Source of the DNA: Methanoregula sp. UBA154
GTDB lineage: Archaea > Halobacteriota > Methanomicrobia > Methanomicrobiales > Methanospirillaceae
NCBI GenBank assembly: GCA_002502245.1
Contig: DAPW01000010.1
Span: 1-64,000 of the forward strand
Direction: 5' to 3'
Length of the DNA: 64,000 bases
Made by a program: the position numbers and the translations under genes. Positions 54,862 to 63,654 of this stretch are shown here, in pieces (the stretch's first letter is position 1; each line of letters begins with the position of its first letter). A model generated the notes under the pieces. It searched no databases, was not told the origin of the DNA, and saw nothing but the letters and a program-made list of their open reading frames with translations.

Positions 54862-56361
54862 ATGTCGGAACTGTACAAAAAAATGATTGACGAGGCGATG
54901 GCTGCCCAGCGGGCGGACGTCGGCATGGTGAAAAAGAAGCGGGGGCAGGCATTTGTCATCGACGATGCCAAGGTGTATCTCGATGCGGTAAACAAGATGA
55001 AGCCGGTGGGGGACCAGTCCAGGGCGGTCTTCTCCCTGCACACCGATTCGGTGAAAGCGCATTTTGAATCCCTTGAAGGGCTGACAAAGACCGTCCGCCC
55101 GGAGGACGATCCTTTTGTTGAGCATTACCAGACGCCGGTGGTCATGGAGATTCTCTATGATGAGGACCCGTCATTCAGGAAAAGTATCGAAGCATTCGTA
55201 AAAGCGATCGGGAAATCCGAGGCATTGATCGGGCGTGAGGCGGCCCGCCGCTATGCCGGGTTCTACGGGCCGACCTGTGTGGTGGATTTTGCCCTCATCC
55301 CCGGCAGCACGAGCAACGTGGTCAACCAGATCCTCCAGACGGTCGACATTCCGCTCCCCCACAAGCAGGCGATCCTTGCCTCGAAGTCGTGGGGCATGAA
55401 CACATCCTACGGTATCGGTGAAGTATTCGCCCACGAGACCGAGAAAGGCGCCACGCTTGCCGATGCCGTCAAGGCAGAGATCGCCATGCTTAAGGATGTC
55501 TATGACAGGCCGGTCGATACGCAGGCACAGCTCATGGACGCGGCCGGGATGTCGTCGTTCGACTGCCGGAAATACATGGCCGGCTACCGGAACAAGATGG
55601 AACGCACGGTCAAGGACGCTGTTGACGAAGGGGTGCACTTTGGTAATATCGTGACCGTCCCGGCATACTGTGTCGGCGATATCGCCCACCATATTTCCCA
55701 GTCGACCTTCAACATGTGCAAGGACGACGTCATCATGGCAACCATCGAGGCGGCAACCGAGGTGATGGAGCAAAACCTCAGAAATGCCATCCCGAAATAC
55801 AAAAACGAGTACGACATCCTCTCGCTGGCAACGGGAGCATCGGCCTGCGCTGCCGAATATCTCCTTGAACTTGACGGGTTCAACGCGATCATGATCGTTG
55901 ATCTGCTCACCAAACGGTGGCATAACTATGTCCAGCTCTATCCCACGCGGGGAGCTGCGGCGGAACTGCACAACTGCGACTTCATGGACATGATCTACCG
56001 GGGCTGGAAACACCTGGACAAGGCACGCCGGGCACAGAACGGGGAACGCGGGATGCTGAAGCCGAAAGTCGGGGCCTTCGATGTCGATCTCTCCCCCATC
56101 CACAAGAACGAGGTCCTGATGAACCCGCAGCGGTACGCCTACCCTGCCTGCGCGATCACGGTCCGGGCATCGGCAATGCTCAGGCTCTCGGACTACCCGT
56201 GCCTGCTGACGAGCGAACCGGTCACGGCAACGCTGATGACGAACATCATCGCCCTGCACAAGGAGACTCCTGCCGCCCCGGCCCGGATCTGCAAGGACTG
56301 CGCATCGGCTGCACTGATGGACTTCCGCCACTGCTACTGCCAGTGGAAAGAGGCGGTCTGA
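54862..56361 (+). CDS. DUF2193 family protein
   Basis: 499 residues, full length for DUF2193, a methanogen family of unknown function. Cys-rich C-terminus (RICKDCASAALMDFRHCYCQW) suggests a metal site. GCHRs of note: FYGPTCVVDFALIPGSTSN and SWGMNTSYGIGE. Promoter block TTTTTATATAC at about 54669-54679 and GAGGTGAAGG before the ATG. Monocistronic. Confidence 0.8.
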   Translation: MSELYKKMIDEAMAAQRADVGMVKKKRGQAFVIDDAKVYLDAVNKMKPVGDQSRAVFSLHTDSVKAHFESLEGLTKTVRPEDDPFVEHYQTPVVMEILYDEDPSFRKSIEAFVKAIGKSEALIGREAARRYAGFYGPTCVVDFALIPGSTSNVVNQILQTVDIPLPHKQAILASKSWGMNTSYGIGEVFAHETEKGATLADAVKAEIAMLKDVYDRPVDTQAQLMDAAGMSSFDCRKYMAGYRNKMERTVKDAVDEGVHFGNIVTVPAYCVGDIAHHISQSTFNMCKDDVIMATIEAATEVMEQNLRNAIPKYKNEYDILSLATGASACAAEYLLELDGFNAIMIVDLLTKRWHNYVQLYPTRGAAAELHNCDFMDMIYRGWKHLDKARRAQNGERGMLKPKVGAFDVDLSPIHKNEVLMNPQRYAYPACAITVRASAMLRLSDYPCLLTSEPVTATLMTNIIALHKETPAAPARICKDCASAALMDFRHCYCQWKEAV

Positions 56362-56584
56362 ACTACCCTGCCCTGGCGGCAAAAACACTGCAGAGACCGA
56401 TGCCGTGGCGGTCTGCACCACCTGCGGCAGGGACCTCTGCAGGGATCACGCCATCCGGAACGGGACCGGGGTCTGATCGGAACAACTCATCTTTTTATCT
56501 GACGGACACAACCGTGTCCCTGCCGGGGAAAACATCGACCGGACGCGCTCTCCCGAACCCGTCCCGGCGGCCATCCGTGGCAGA

Positions 56585-57517
56585 TTATCCGCGTGCTTCC
56601 CCGTTTTTTACCGGAAGCACAAGCGCACAGTCTGTGCATTCGCTGCATTCAAACTCAAGGGTGGAATGCCAGACATGGTACTTCTCCAGCCGCCGCTTGA
56701 TCTCCTGTTTGACGATCTCCTGGTCCGCAACCCGGTCGTTACACGTGTAGATGTGGGCATCGAGCACGTTCGTGTGCGAGCAGAGACTCCAGAGATGCAC
56801 GTTGTGGACACCCTGCACCCCCGGTACCGATTCAATGTCGGCAACCAGCGCGGGGAGGCTGACATCGCGCGGGGCAAACTGGAGGAGGATCGCGCCGCTC
56901 TCCCGGAGGAGGGGGAGTGCCGAAGCGATGATGAAGACCGAGATCAGTGCGGAAACGGCCGGGTCTACCCGCATATCCCCGCTCACGATGATCCACAGGC
57001 CGGCAGCAATGACTGCACCAGAGGAGAGCGTGTCGGTCAGTACATGGAGGTAGGCGCTCCGGACCGAGAGGTCATGGCTCCCGTGCAGCCGGAAGGCAAT
57101 ATACAGGTTGATGATGAGCCCGGCAACTGCAATCGGGAGCATGACGGAAGCCTGTACGGCTGTGGGGGAAGAGAACCGCTGGAATGCTTCAGCAAGAATC
57201 CAGAGACCGGCTATGATGAGAAGCACGGCGTTGACAAACGCAGCCCCGGTCTCGACGCGGTGATAGCCGAACGTCCGCTCTGCAGAAGGAGGTTTTCGTG
57301 CGAGACGGAGTGCCCCGAAGGTGAGCAGGAGTGCTGAAAGATCCCGCAGCATATGGGTGGCATCGGAAAAAAGCGAGAGCGAGCCGGCAAGGTATCCCCC
57401 CAGCGCCTCGATGACAAAAAACGCGAAGGTAAGGATGAGCGCCTGGCTGACCAGCACCGTATCGTCACGGTGCAGATCCCTGGTGCCGGATTGCGGCAGA
57501 TGGTCATGATCGGGCAT
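56585..57517 (-). CDS. cation diffusion facilitator (Zn2+/Co2+ exporter)
   Basis: 310 residues, six helices. Metal sites in LFSDATHMLRDLSA (helix 2) and YLHVLTDTLSSG (helix 5, HxxxD). C-terminal cytoplasmic domain VHNVHLWSLCSHTN, ending with an extra Cys cluster, FECSECTDC. His-rich N-terminus MPDHDH. ATG at 57517 chosen; a longer frame has no conserved residues. Confidence 0.87.
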   Translation of the reverse strand: MPDHDHLPQSGTRDLHRDDTVLVSQALILTFAFFVIEALGGYLAGSLSLFSDATHMLRDLSALLLTFGALRLARKPPSAERTFGYHRVETGAAFVNAVLLIIAGLWILAEAFQRFSSPTAVQASVMLPIAVAGLIINLYIAFRLHGSHDLSVRSAYLHVLTDTLSSGAVIAAGLWIIVSGDMRVDPAVSALISVFIIASALPLLRESGAILLQFAPRDVSLPALVADIESVPGVQGVHNVHLWSLCSHTNVLDAHIYTCNDRVADQEIVKQEIKRRLEKYHVWHSTLEFECSECTDCALVLPVKNGEARG

Positions 57518-57887
57518 CAGTAGTGATCCATTCCATCGTGCACCCTGATAAAGAATGGAGATGGTGCCGGCAATGCTCAATACGATGCAGAGGATCCGTC
57601 TTCCCGCACCCTGCCGGGCTGTTTTTTTATATGCGGCACGTGCATGGTTGCCCGGGAGGGAGAGCGGGCGTTCCGGCTCAGGGATTCCCGATGAGAGACA
57701 GGTGCCGGTAGTTCAGTGGCCGGAAACCCGGTGGTCGATTCGCGCAGGCCGGGGTCTCTGTTATCCGCGAGGTCACCGTTCCGGATCGCTTCTATCGATA
57801 CCATTGTTTCAGGCTCCCGGATGACAATTCGAGGGGCCGGGGTATATTAAATAGTTTGGCGGTTCACCTAATTTTGAACCAGCCGGA
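57518..57887. other. divergent promoter region between CDF and thioredoxin-CcdA genes
   Basis: Holds a TATA-like GGTATATTAAATAG at 57841-57854 for the plus-strand gene and the palindrome at 57861-57880. No additional gene recognised. Confidence 0.5.
57863..57878. promoter_or_regulatory. candidate ArsR operator 4 (TTCA-N8-TGAA)
   Basis: TTCACCTAATTTTGAA inside the perfect-arm palindrome GGTTCA-N8-TGAACC (57861-57880), about 10 bp after the TATA, so over the likely transcription start of the thioredoxin-CcdA gene. Confidence 0.55.
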
Positions 57888-59252
57888 TTGACGGGCCTGC
57901 CTCATGTCTTCCGAGAGCCAACCATGAAACAGATGTTTTGCACAGAAACCCGGACAGCGCGTCCGGCACCCGGAAGGAGATCTGCCCTATGCCCCCCGGT
58001 ACCAGGCACCCTGCAGTCTCCGGCATGCCCGGCCGGAAGAGTGCGGAAACCCGGTACGCATCGATCGCGTGCGAAGGCCGGGTTCTTCCCGATCATAGCC
58101 TGCTGCCTCTTCCTGCTCCTCCTCTGTTCTCCCGCACTCGCCGAGGAGTCCTGCGCTCCGCTTGTCCCCTGTCCGGAGGATGAGGTGGGTGCCGGGACCA
58201 TGGGAACAGATCAGTCGATCTGCGTCTACTTCTTCTACGGGCTCGGATGCCCGCACTGTGAACGGACAAAACCGGTCATCGATGCGCTGGTGGAAAAGTA
58301 CCCGCAGGTGCAGCTCAGGGCCTATGATATCTATTTCAATACAACCCACCAGGCGATGTTCCATGAATTCAACCAGCGGTATGGGGTAACCGCGACTGGC
58401 ATCCCCACGGTCTTCATCGGGGACCGGGCACTGGTCGGCGAAACAGCGGTGAAGACAAACCTTGAGGAACGGATCATCTGGTATACGAACAACCCGACGA
58501 TCTGTCCTGCTGCCTATTCCGTCAACAACAGCCTCCCGCAGGATATCTCCCCGCCAGAGGGGAACCAGACTGGACAACCCGATGGCCTGACCATCCCTGC
58601 CATTGTCGTGGCAGGGGCCATCGACAGCATCAACCCGTGCGCCTTCGCCGTCCTGATCTTCCTGCTCTCGTACCTGACATCGCTGGGGGAGCGGCGGCGG
58701 ATCCTCATGGTCGGCGTCACGTACATCGCCACGGTCTTTGTCGTGTATTTCATTGCCGGGCTTGGGCTCCTCACCGTTGTCCAGCAGCTGGGACTGACCG
58801 GGATTGTTTTCACGTTTGCTGCCATAATCGCCATCCTTGCAGGGCTTATCAACATCATCGAAGTCCTCCTCAGGCGCGAGATCTTCACGCTTGCGATCCC
58901 CGTCTCGCAGAAGGATGCGATCGACCGGTACGTGAAAAAGGCATCGGTCCCGTCCGCCATTGTGCTCGGGGCGCTCGTCAGCATGGTGGAACTGCCCTGC
59001 ACCGGGGGGGTGTACCTGGCGATCCTCGGGCTCATCGGCGACCGGATGACCCTGATGGAGGGGATCCCGTACCTGCTGCTCTACAACCTGATCTTCGTGC
59101 TCCCGCTTATCCTGATCCTTCTGGTCATGTACTGGGGCGGGACACCGGAACGGATGGAAGCGTTCCGGACCGGGAGCCGGCGCTGGGTGCGCATTCTCAT
59201 GGGAATTGTCATGGTTGCGCTCGGGGCAGCGATGCTTCTTGGCGTTGTTTAG
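57888..59252 (+). CDS. thioredoxin-CcdA fusion membrane protein
   Basis: 454 residues. A long N-terminal stretch to about residue 65 precedes a hydrophobic signal/anchor, then an extracytoplasmic thioredoxin-like domain (CVYFFYGLGCPHCERTKPV, CPHC active site; cis-Pro in ATGIPTVFIG). From about residue 205 a CcdA/DsbD-type six-helix unit with Cys in DSINPCAFAV and VELPCTGGVY. It would relay cytoplasmic electrons to its own external domain. Start uncertain: ATG at 57924 (MKQMF) also possible. Confidence 0.85.
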   Translation: MTGLPHVFREPTMKQMFCTETRTARPAPGRRSALCPPVPGTLQSPACPAGRVRKPGTHRSRAKAGFFPIIACCLFLLLLCSPALAEESCAPLVPCPEDEVGAGTMGTDQSICVYFFYGLGCPHCERTKPVIDALVEKYPQVQLRAYDIYFNTTHQAMFHEFNQRYGVTATGIPTVFIGDRALVGETAVKTNLEERIIWYTNNPTICPAAYSVNNSLPQDISPPEGNQTGQPDGLTIPAIVVAGAIDSINPCAFAVLIFLLSYLTSLGERRRILMVGVTYIATVFVVYFIAGLGLLTVVQQLGLTGIVFTFAAIIAILAGLINIIEVLLRREIFTLAIPVSQKDAIDRYVKKASVPSAIVLGALVSMVELPCTGGVYLAILGLIGDRMTLMEGIPYLLLYNLIFVLPLILILLVMYWGGTPERMEAFRTGSRRWVRILMGIVMVALGAAMLLGVV

Positions 59253-59386
59253 GTGACGGGGCAGGAAGGGAATGCGGGCATGGGTGTTCCGGTACACCCG
59301 CGAGCGTACCGGCACTCCCGCAGGGTACCGTGAGGATATTTCATGTATGCCGTGGATTATCCTGGTAAAGCAGTCTGGTGACAAGA

Positions 59387-59683
59387 ATGGATCTGTGCGA
59401 ACTGGCAGAATTTTCCGTCTCAGGCCCGGTCAAAAAAGACCTGATGAAGACCGCAGGCCCGGACATCGTCCTCGTCTGCCTTGAGAGCGGGCAGGTGATC
59501 CCGCCCCATCCGGAACCGTATGCCGTGGTGTTCGTTGTCATGCAGGGAGCAGGCGTCATCACATCGGGTGCCGTTGAGCACCCGGTCAGCCCCCGGCACC
59601 TTGTCTCCGTGGCAAAGGACGAGAACCGGGGGATACGGTGTGACCGGCGGATGGTCCTCCTCGGCATCCGCGAGGACGTGTGA
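59387..59683 (+). CDS. small cupin-like protein
   Basis: 98 residues; single-barrel pattern with SGQVIPPHPEPYAVVFVVMQGAG and EHPVSPRHLVSVAKDE. Start with GGTGA five bases upstream. Ends 10 bp before the ABC ATPase, so probably the first gene of that operon; may sense a ligand for export. Confidence 0.65.
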   Translation: MDLCELAEFSVSGPVKKDLMKTAGPDIVLVCLESGQVIPPHPEPYAVVFVVMQGAGVITSGAVEHPVSPRHLVSVAKDENRGIRCDRRMVLLGIREDV

Positions 59684-59693
59684 TGAGATCCCC

Positions 59694-60623
59694 ATGACCG
59701 CGATCATCCGGGCGCTGGACCTGACGAAAGTGTTTGGCAGGAGCACTGCCGTTGACCATGTCTCGTTCGAGGTCCGGCAGGGTGAGATCTTCGGCTTCCT
59801 CGGCCCGAACGGGGCAGGCAAGACCACCACCACCCGGATGCTGACCGGGGTCATCCCTCCCGATGCCGGGAGCGCCACCATTCTCGGCCATGATATCCGC
59901 TCCGAGCCGGTGCAGGCAAAGCAGCGCTTCGGGGTCGTGCCCGAGACCTCGAATGCGTATACGGACCTCACCGCTTGGCAGAACCTGATGCTCATGGGCG
60001 AGCTGTACGGGCTCCCCCGTGCCCGGGCAGCGCAGCGTTCCTCCGAACTGCTCGGCATGGTGGGACTCGCTGAACGGAAAGACCAGAAGGTGCAGGCATA
60101 CTCCAAGGGCATGAAACAGCGGCTCATCCTCGCAATGGCGCTGATCCACGAGCCGGAACTCCTCTTCCTCGATGAACCCACGAGCGGCCTCGATGTTGAG
60201 AGTACCCGGATGATCCTCTCCCTGCTCCGTGACCTGAACCGGGGAGGGACCACGATCTTCCTCACCACGCACAACATGGAGGAGGCCAACCGCCTCTGCC
60301 ACCGGGTGGGCATCATCCGGGCCGGGAAGATCGCAGCGATCGATGCGCCGGAGAAACTCAAGGCGGCGATCGAGCGGGTGCACACGATTGAGGTGAGTTT
60401 TGACCGCGAGGTGCCCGGCGATGCCCTTGCCGGGCTTGCCGGCGTGACCGGCCTGAACCGGACCGGCGACAAGTGGCAGATTACAGCAGAGAACCGCGAC
60501 ACTGTTATCCGTTCGCTCGTGGAATTCAGCCGGGAGAACGGTGCGGCGATCGTCACGCTGCACACGCTCACCCAGTCGCTCGATGACGCGTTCCTCCGGC
60601 TGACCCGGGAGGCACGCCCGTGA
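59694..60623 (+). CDS. ABC transporter ATP-binding protein
   Basis: 309 residues. Walker A GPNGAGKTTTTRML, signature YSKGMKQRL, Walker B LLFLDEPTSGLD, switch His in TTHNMEEA. C-terminal regulatory part typical of drug/Na+-type ABC-2 exporters. ATG placed after the cupin stop. Confidence 0.92.
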   Translation: MTAIIRALDLTKVFGRSTAVDHVSFEVRQGEIFGFLGPNGAGKTTTTRMLTGVIPPDAGSATILGHDIRSEPVQAKQRFGVVPETSNAYTDLTAWQNLMLMGELYGLPRARAAQRSSELLGMVGLAERKDQKVQAYSKGMKQRLILAMALIHEPELLFLDEPTSGLDVESTRMILSLLRDLNRGGTTIFLTTHNMEEANRLCHRVGIIRAGKIAAIDAPEKLKAAIERVHTIEVSFDREVPGDALAGLAGVTGLNRTGDKWQITAENRDTVIRSLVEFSRENGAAIVTLHTLTQSLDDAFLRLTREARP

Positions 60624-61375
60624 ACCCGGCCGCTCTCTCCGAACAGCTGCGGCGGTCATGGGCGATCGCCAAAAAGGACATCCGGATCTATTACATCAAG
60701 GGCCCCGTGCTCATCTTCGGGGTCTTCATGCCGCTCTTCATGTTCCTCGCCTTCCTCATGGGCAGCCGGCAGCTCCCCCTCTCGTTTCTCATATCCGGGC
60801 TGGTCGGGATGACGCTCTTTTTTACGGCCACGGCGGTCTCTCCCGCGATCTTCCCGTGGGAGGGCTCGGCCAGGACGCTTGAACGGCTTGCCTCCTGCCC
60901 GGTCACGGTCGAGGCGATCGTCTTCGGTGACATGATCGCCTCCACGCTCTTCGGGATCGGGATAACGATCCTCACCGTCCTCATCGGGCTGGTGCTCGGG
61001 CTTTCCCTCGTGCACGGCGTCACGCTCCTTTTCGCCATCCTCCTTGCCGCGTGCTGCTTCTCGGCCATCGGCATGCTGCTTGCCGTGCCCCCCACGAACG
61101 TGCCGTCGAACATCATGATGCTCTCATCGCTGATCAAGTTCCCGCTCGTCTTCATCTCCGGCATCTTCCTCCCGCTGGAGCAGATGCCGGCATGGGGCCT
61201 CGTGCTCTCGGCCTGCTCCCCGCTCACGTATTTCACCGATCTTGTCCGGTACTCGTTCACCGGCACGCACTTTTTTTCCGTGGGGACCGACCTGGCTGCG
61301 CTTGCCCTCTTCACGATAGTGTTCACGGCCGGCACGATGTACCTGCACAGGCGGACCATGCCACAGCGGATGTGA
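60620..61375 (+). CDS. ABC-2 type permease
   Basis: 251 residues, six helices with the family's LASCPVTVEAIVFGD and FPLVFISGIFLPLEQMP. GTG start overlapping the ATPase stop (GTGA). Forms an export complex with the preceding protein; substrate unknown. Confidence 0.9.
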   Translation: MNPAALSEQLRRSWAIAKKDIRIYYIKGPVLIFGVFMPLFMFLAFLMGSRQLPLSFLISGLVGMTLFFTATAVSPAIFPWEGSARTLERLASCPVTVEAIVFGDMIASTLFGIGITILTVLIGLVLGLSLVHGVTLLFAILLAACCFSAIGMLLAVPPTNVPSNIMMLSSLIKFPLVFISGIFLPLEQMPAWGLVLSACSPLTYFTDLVRYSFTGTHFFSVGTDLAALALFTIVFTAGTMYLHRRTMPQRM

Positions 61376-61623
61376 TGGTATTTTTACCGGTACGTATCCC
61401 GGTACGGACCGCTGACGTCTCAGGTCATACCCCCGCTTCACGATCAGGAGGGGTAATGCGGCGTGAACACCGTATATCCAGTCTCAGTCCCAAAACGCCC
61501 CGGGAATACCCTCATCCACCTGCCCGGGGCGTGTGGCCTCACGGACCCGCGTGAGATTCTTTCCCTCCACTTTCACGGTTCGCCCGCACTGTCTTGATAC
61601 CCCGGGCTGGTAAACGGGAGATC

Positions 61624-61791
61624 ATGCAGAGCCAGTACACGAGCTGCCGTCTCACCTGCCACCGCTGCAGTCACGCGTGGACCTACATGGGGATCCGGCT
61701 GGCCAGCCTGAACCGGCCAGCACGGCCGGTGAAGGTCCAGTGCCCGCGGTGCAAGGCGCGTGTGGCCATGGAGGTGAAGAATGCCCGGTGA
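61624..61791 (+). CDS. small zinc-ribbon protein
   Basis: 55 residues with two Cys pairs, LTCHRCSHAW and VQCPRCKAR, spaced as a zinc ribbon, and a central WTYMG. GGGAG precedes the ATG. Small proteins of this type are frequent in Methanomicrobiales; nucleic-acid binding is possible. Confidence 0.7.
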   Translation: MQSQYTSCRLTCHRCSHAWTYMGIRLASLNRPARPVKVQCPRCKARVAMEVKNAR

Positions 61792-61994
61792 GGGACCGGA
61801 GACAGGATCCCGGTGGTCGGGAGAACACAACCGGACAGCTGATAAAACACCCGGGAAAGAGTCTTGCCCTCGTTTCCTGTGTTGAATCGGTCTGTCCCTG
61901 CTGGCAGGGGGGCCGGTGCGGCCACCTGATCACCGCGGGAAGGCACGGGCTGCTGTAGTCCACGCTTTCTGCCCGGCAACTCCGGCTGACAGGT

Positions 61995-63104
61995 TCAGGG
62001 AGGCACGGGCCCGGATCCGCTGTACTCCTGCGAGAGAATTTTTGCGCCGGTCACGACGAGCGCGATGAGCACCGGGCCGAGGATGAAACCCACGATGCCC
62101 ATGAACGGCACGCCGGCAAAAATCCCAATCATCATGATGACCGGATGGACCGAGACCCGCCTCCCCATCATCACCGGGCGGTAAAAGAAATCGATCCACC
62201 CGCTCAGCAGGGGGTATCCGACCAGCAGCATGAGGACTGCGGCGCCGGAGTCGCCGGTGCTCAAAAAGTAGAGCGCAAGGATAAGGATCATCGCCTGGGC
62301 ACCGATGAGGGGGATGAGCATGGCAAACCCGATCATGGTCGAGAACAGGAGCACCTCCCCCCTGCCGAGCAGGGTGAAGAACGGGATCGCAAGGATGAAC
62401 GAGATGATGGCAGCCGAGATCTGGACGATGATAAGGGCATAGATCGTGTTCTCGGAGATTTCTGCCAACCGGTTCACCGGGTCCCGAAGTCTCGGGGAAA
62501 TGGCGCCAATTGTGGTGCCCCAGATGGCCTCACCATAGTACAGCAGCATCGACAGCGTGAGGAAAAAGATGATGATCGAAAGCAGCGTCTGCAGGATATC
62601 ACCGGTCAGGCTCAGGATCACTTCTACGATCAGGTCCGTGAGGGTCTCGTCGAAATGCAGCAGCTCCTGCTCGGTGAAGGACGGCACGAACCCGGCAAAA
62701 ACGGTTCGGTCCAGGCCGGTTACCATGGCCTTGGCCATGGTGCCGATATTCTCCACATTGCCTATCATCATGCTCACGGCAAACGACGTTATCAGCAGGA
62801 TGATGAGGAGCACCCAGAGGGTGATGAACGTTGCCGACACCGTGGGCGCAACGATACGGCAGAGCCGTTTATGCAGCGGGAGCAGCACGACCGCAATAGC
62901 GGCCGCCCAGACAAAAACCGTCATGAGCGGCCAGAACGCGATGATCGCCACGGTAACGATGAAGAGGATGAGGAGCCCCAGCTTTACTTCATCCGGAACT
63001 CTCCCGGCACCGGTCATGCCGGTGGCTGATGCACCACCGGAGACGGCAGGGGAATTACCGGCGGCGCTGCCGGCCGTTTCCTGCAGGTTGTCAGTCACAG
63101 GCAT
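61995..63104 (-). CDS. AI-2E/PerM family membrane transporter
   Basis: 369 residues, about eight helices. Family traits: two N-terminal helices with PLHKRLCR, a long amphipathic middle part, and ISFILAIPFFTLLGRGEVLLFS ... LIPLIGAQAMIL. The first 35 residues are a low-complexity Ala/Gly/Ser leader, so the start might be further in. Transported substrate unknown in archaea. Confidence 0.85.
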   Translation of the reverse strand: MPVTDNLQETAGSAAGNSPAVSGGASATGMTGAGRVPDEVKLGLLILFIVTVAIIAFWPLMTVFVWAAAIAVVLLPLHKRLCRIVAPTVSATFITLWVLLIILLITSFAVSMMIGNVENIGTMAKAMVTGLDRTVFAGFVPSFTEQELLHFDETLTDLIVEVILSLTGDILQTLLSIIIFFLTLSMLLYYGEAIWGTTIGAISPRLRDPVNRLAEISENTIYALIIVQISAAIISFILAIPFFTLLGRGEVLLFSTMIGFAMLIPLIGAQAMILILALYFLSTGDSGAAVLMLLVGYPLLSGWIDFFYRPVMMGRRVSVHPVIMMIGIFAGVPFMGIVGFILGPVLIALVVTGAKILSQEYSGSGPVPP

Positions 63105-63266
63105 ATGAGTTTCGCTCCCTGCTGTTCCCGGTGTAGCGGGAGATCATCCGGAAGGATGCCCCCGTGCAGCAGATGAAGAGCGGGTATAGCGCAGGTAGTA
63201 TAAAAAACCTGACGGGAACCTGCTGCGGCCTGCGGCCCTGATCGCAATTCCCGCGGGAAACGGTAC

Positions 63267-63563
63267 TTACCTGCCCTGATCCGGTGTCCCGTCAGGGATC
63301 CGGCCGGCAAGCCCCCGGACCTTCCGGTTCTCAAACACCACCGCACCGTCATACGTGATGAGCAGGATCCGATGGTAGGGTACGGGTTTCTCCCCGTCAC
63401 CGGTCCGGATCGTCATGTAATACGGTTCCAGGCTGATATCGGGGCCGCCCGCGGCAGCACAGTCACCGGGTGCTCCCCGGTCGGTATACCAGACCCGCAC
63501 GTTTGCGCGGTCACAGCGGGCATCGTGCCAGTACCGGAGCAGGAGGTTATGGCTGGTCAGCAG
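63267..63563 (-). CDS. MJ1316/DUF504 RNA-binding domain protein, probable CTG start
   Basis: 98 residues. YTDRGAPGD and VPYHRILLITYDGAVVF match the MJ1316 RNA cyclic-end recognition family (RGAPGD ... IPYHR.L.I...G). The family's N-terminal helix (LLRYWHDARCD here) lies before the first ATG/GTG codon at 63500. The frame opens after TGA at 63572-63574; the only plausible starts are CTG codons at 63563 and 63560, with GAGGTGA seven to nine bases upstream. If 63500 (GTG) is used, a truncated domain results. Confidence 0.65.
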   Translation of the reverse strand: MLTSHNLLLRYWHDARCDRANVRVWYTDRGAPGDCAAAGGPDISLEPYYMTIRTGDGEKPVPYHRILLITYDGAVVFENRKVRGLAGRIPDGTPDQGR

Positions 63564-63654
63564 GGTTGAGTCACCTCAGGATGACAACTGATGATCCGTT
63601 CCAAGCATATAAATTCCCCCGCCCCGATCCATGATGTACCAGCAGGAGCCGGTC

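Noticed and set aside
57987..59384. 465-codon minus-strand frame opposite the thioredoxin-CcdA gene
   Set aside because: The composition is charged and repetitive (His/Asp/Arg-rich) with no family, mirroring a hydrophobic gene on the other strand.
59420..60571. Long open frame on the minus strand opposite the cupin and ABC ATPase genes
   Set aside because: It is antisense to genes with clear Walker motifs; high GC content opens long shadow frames.
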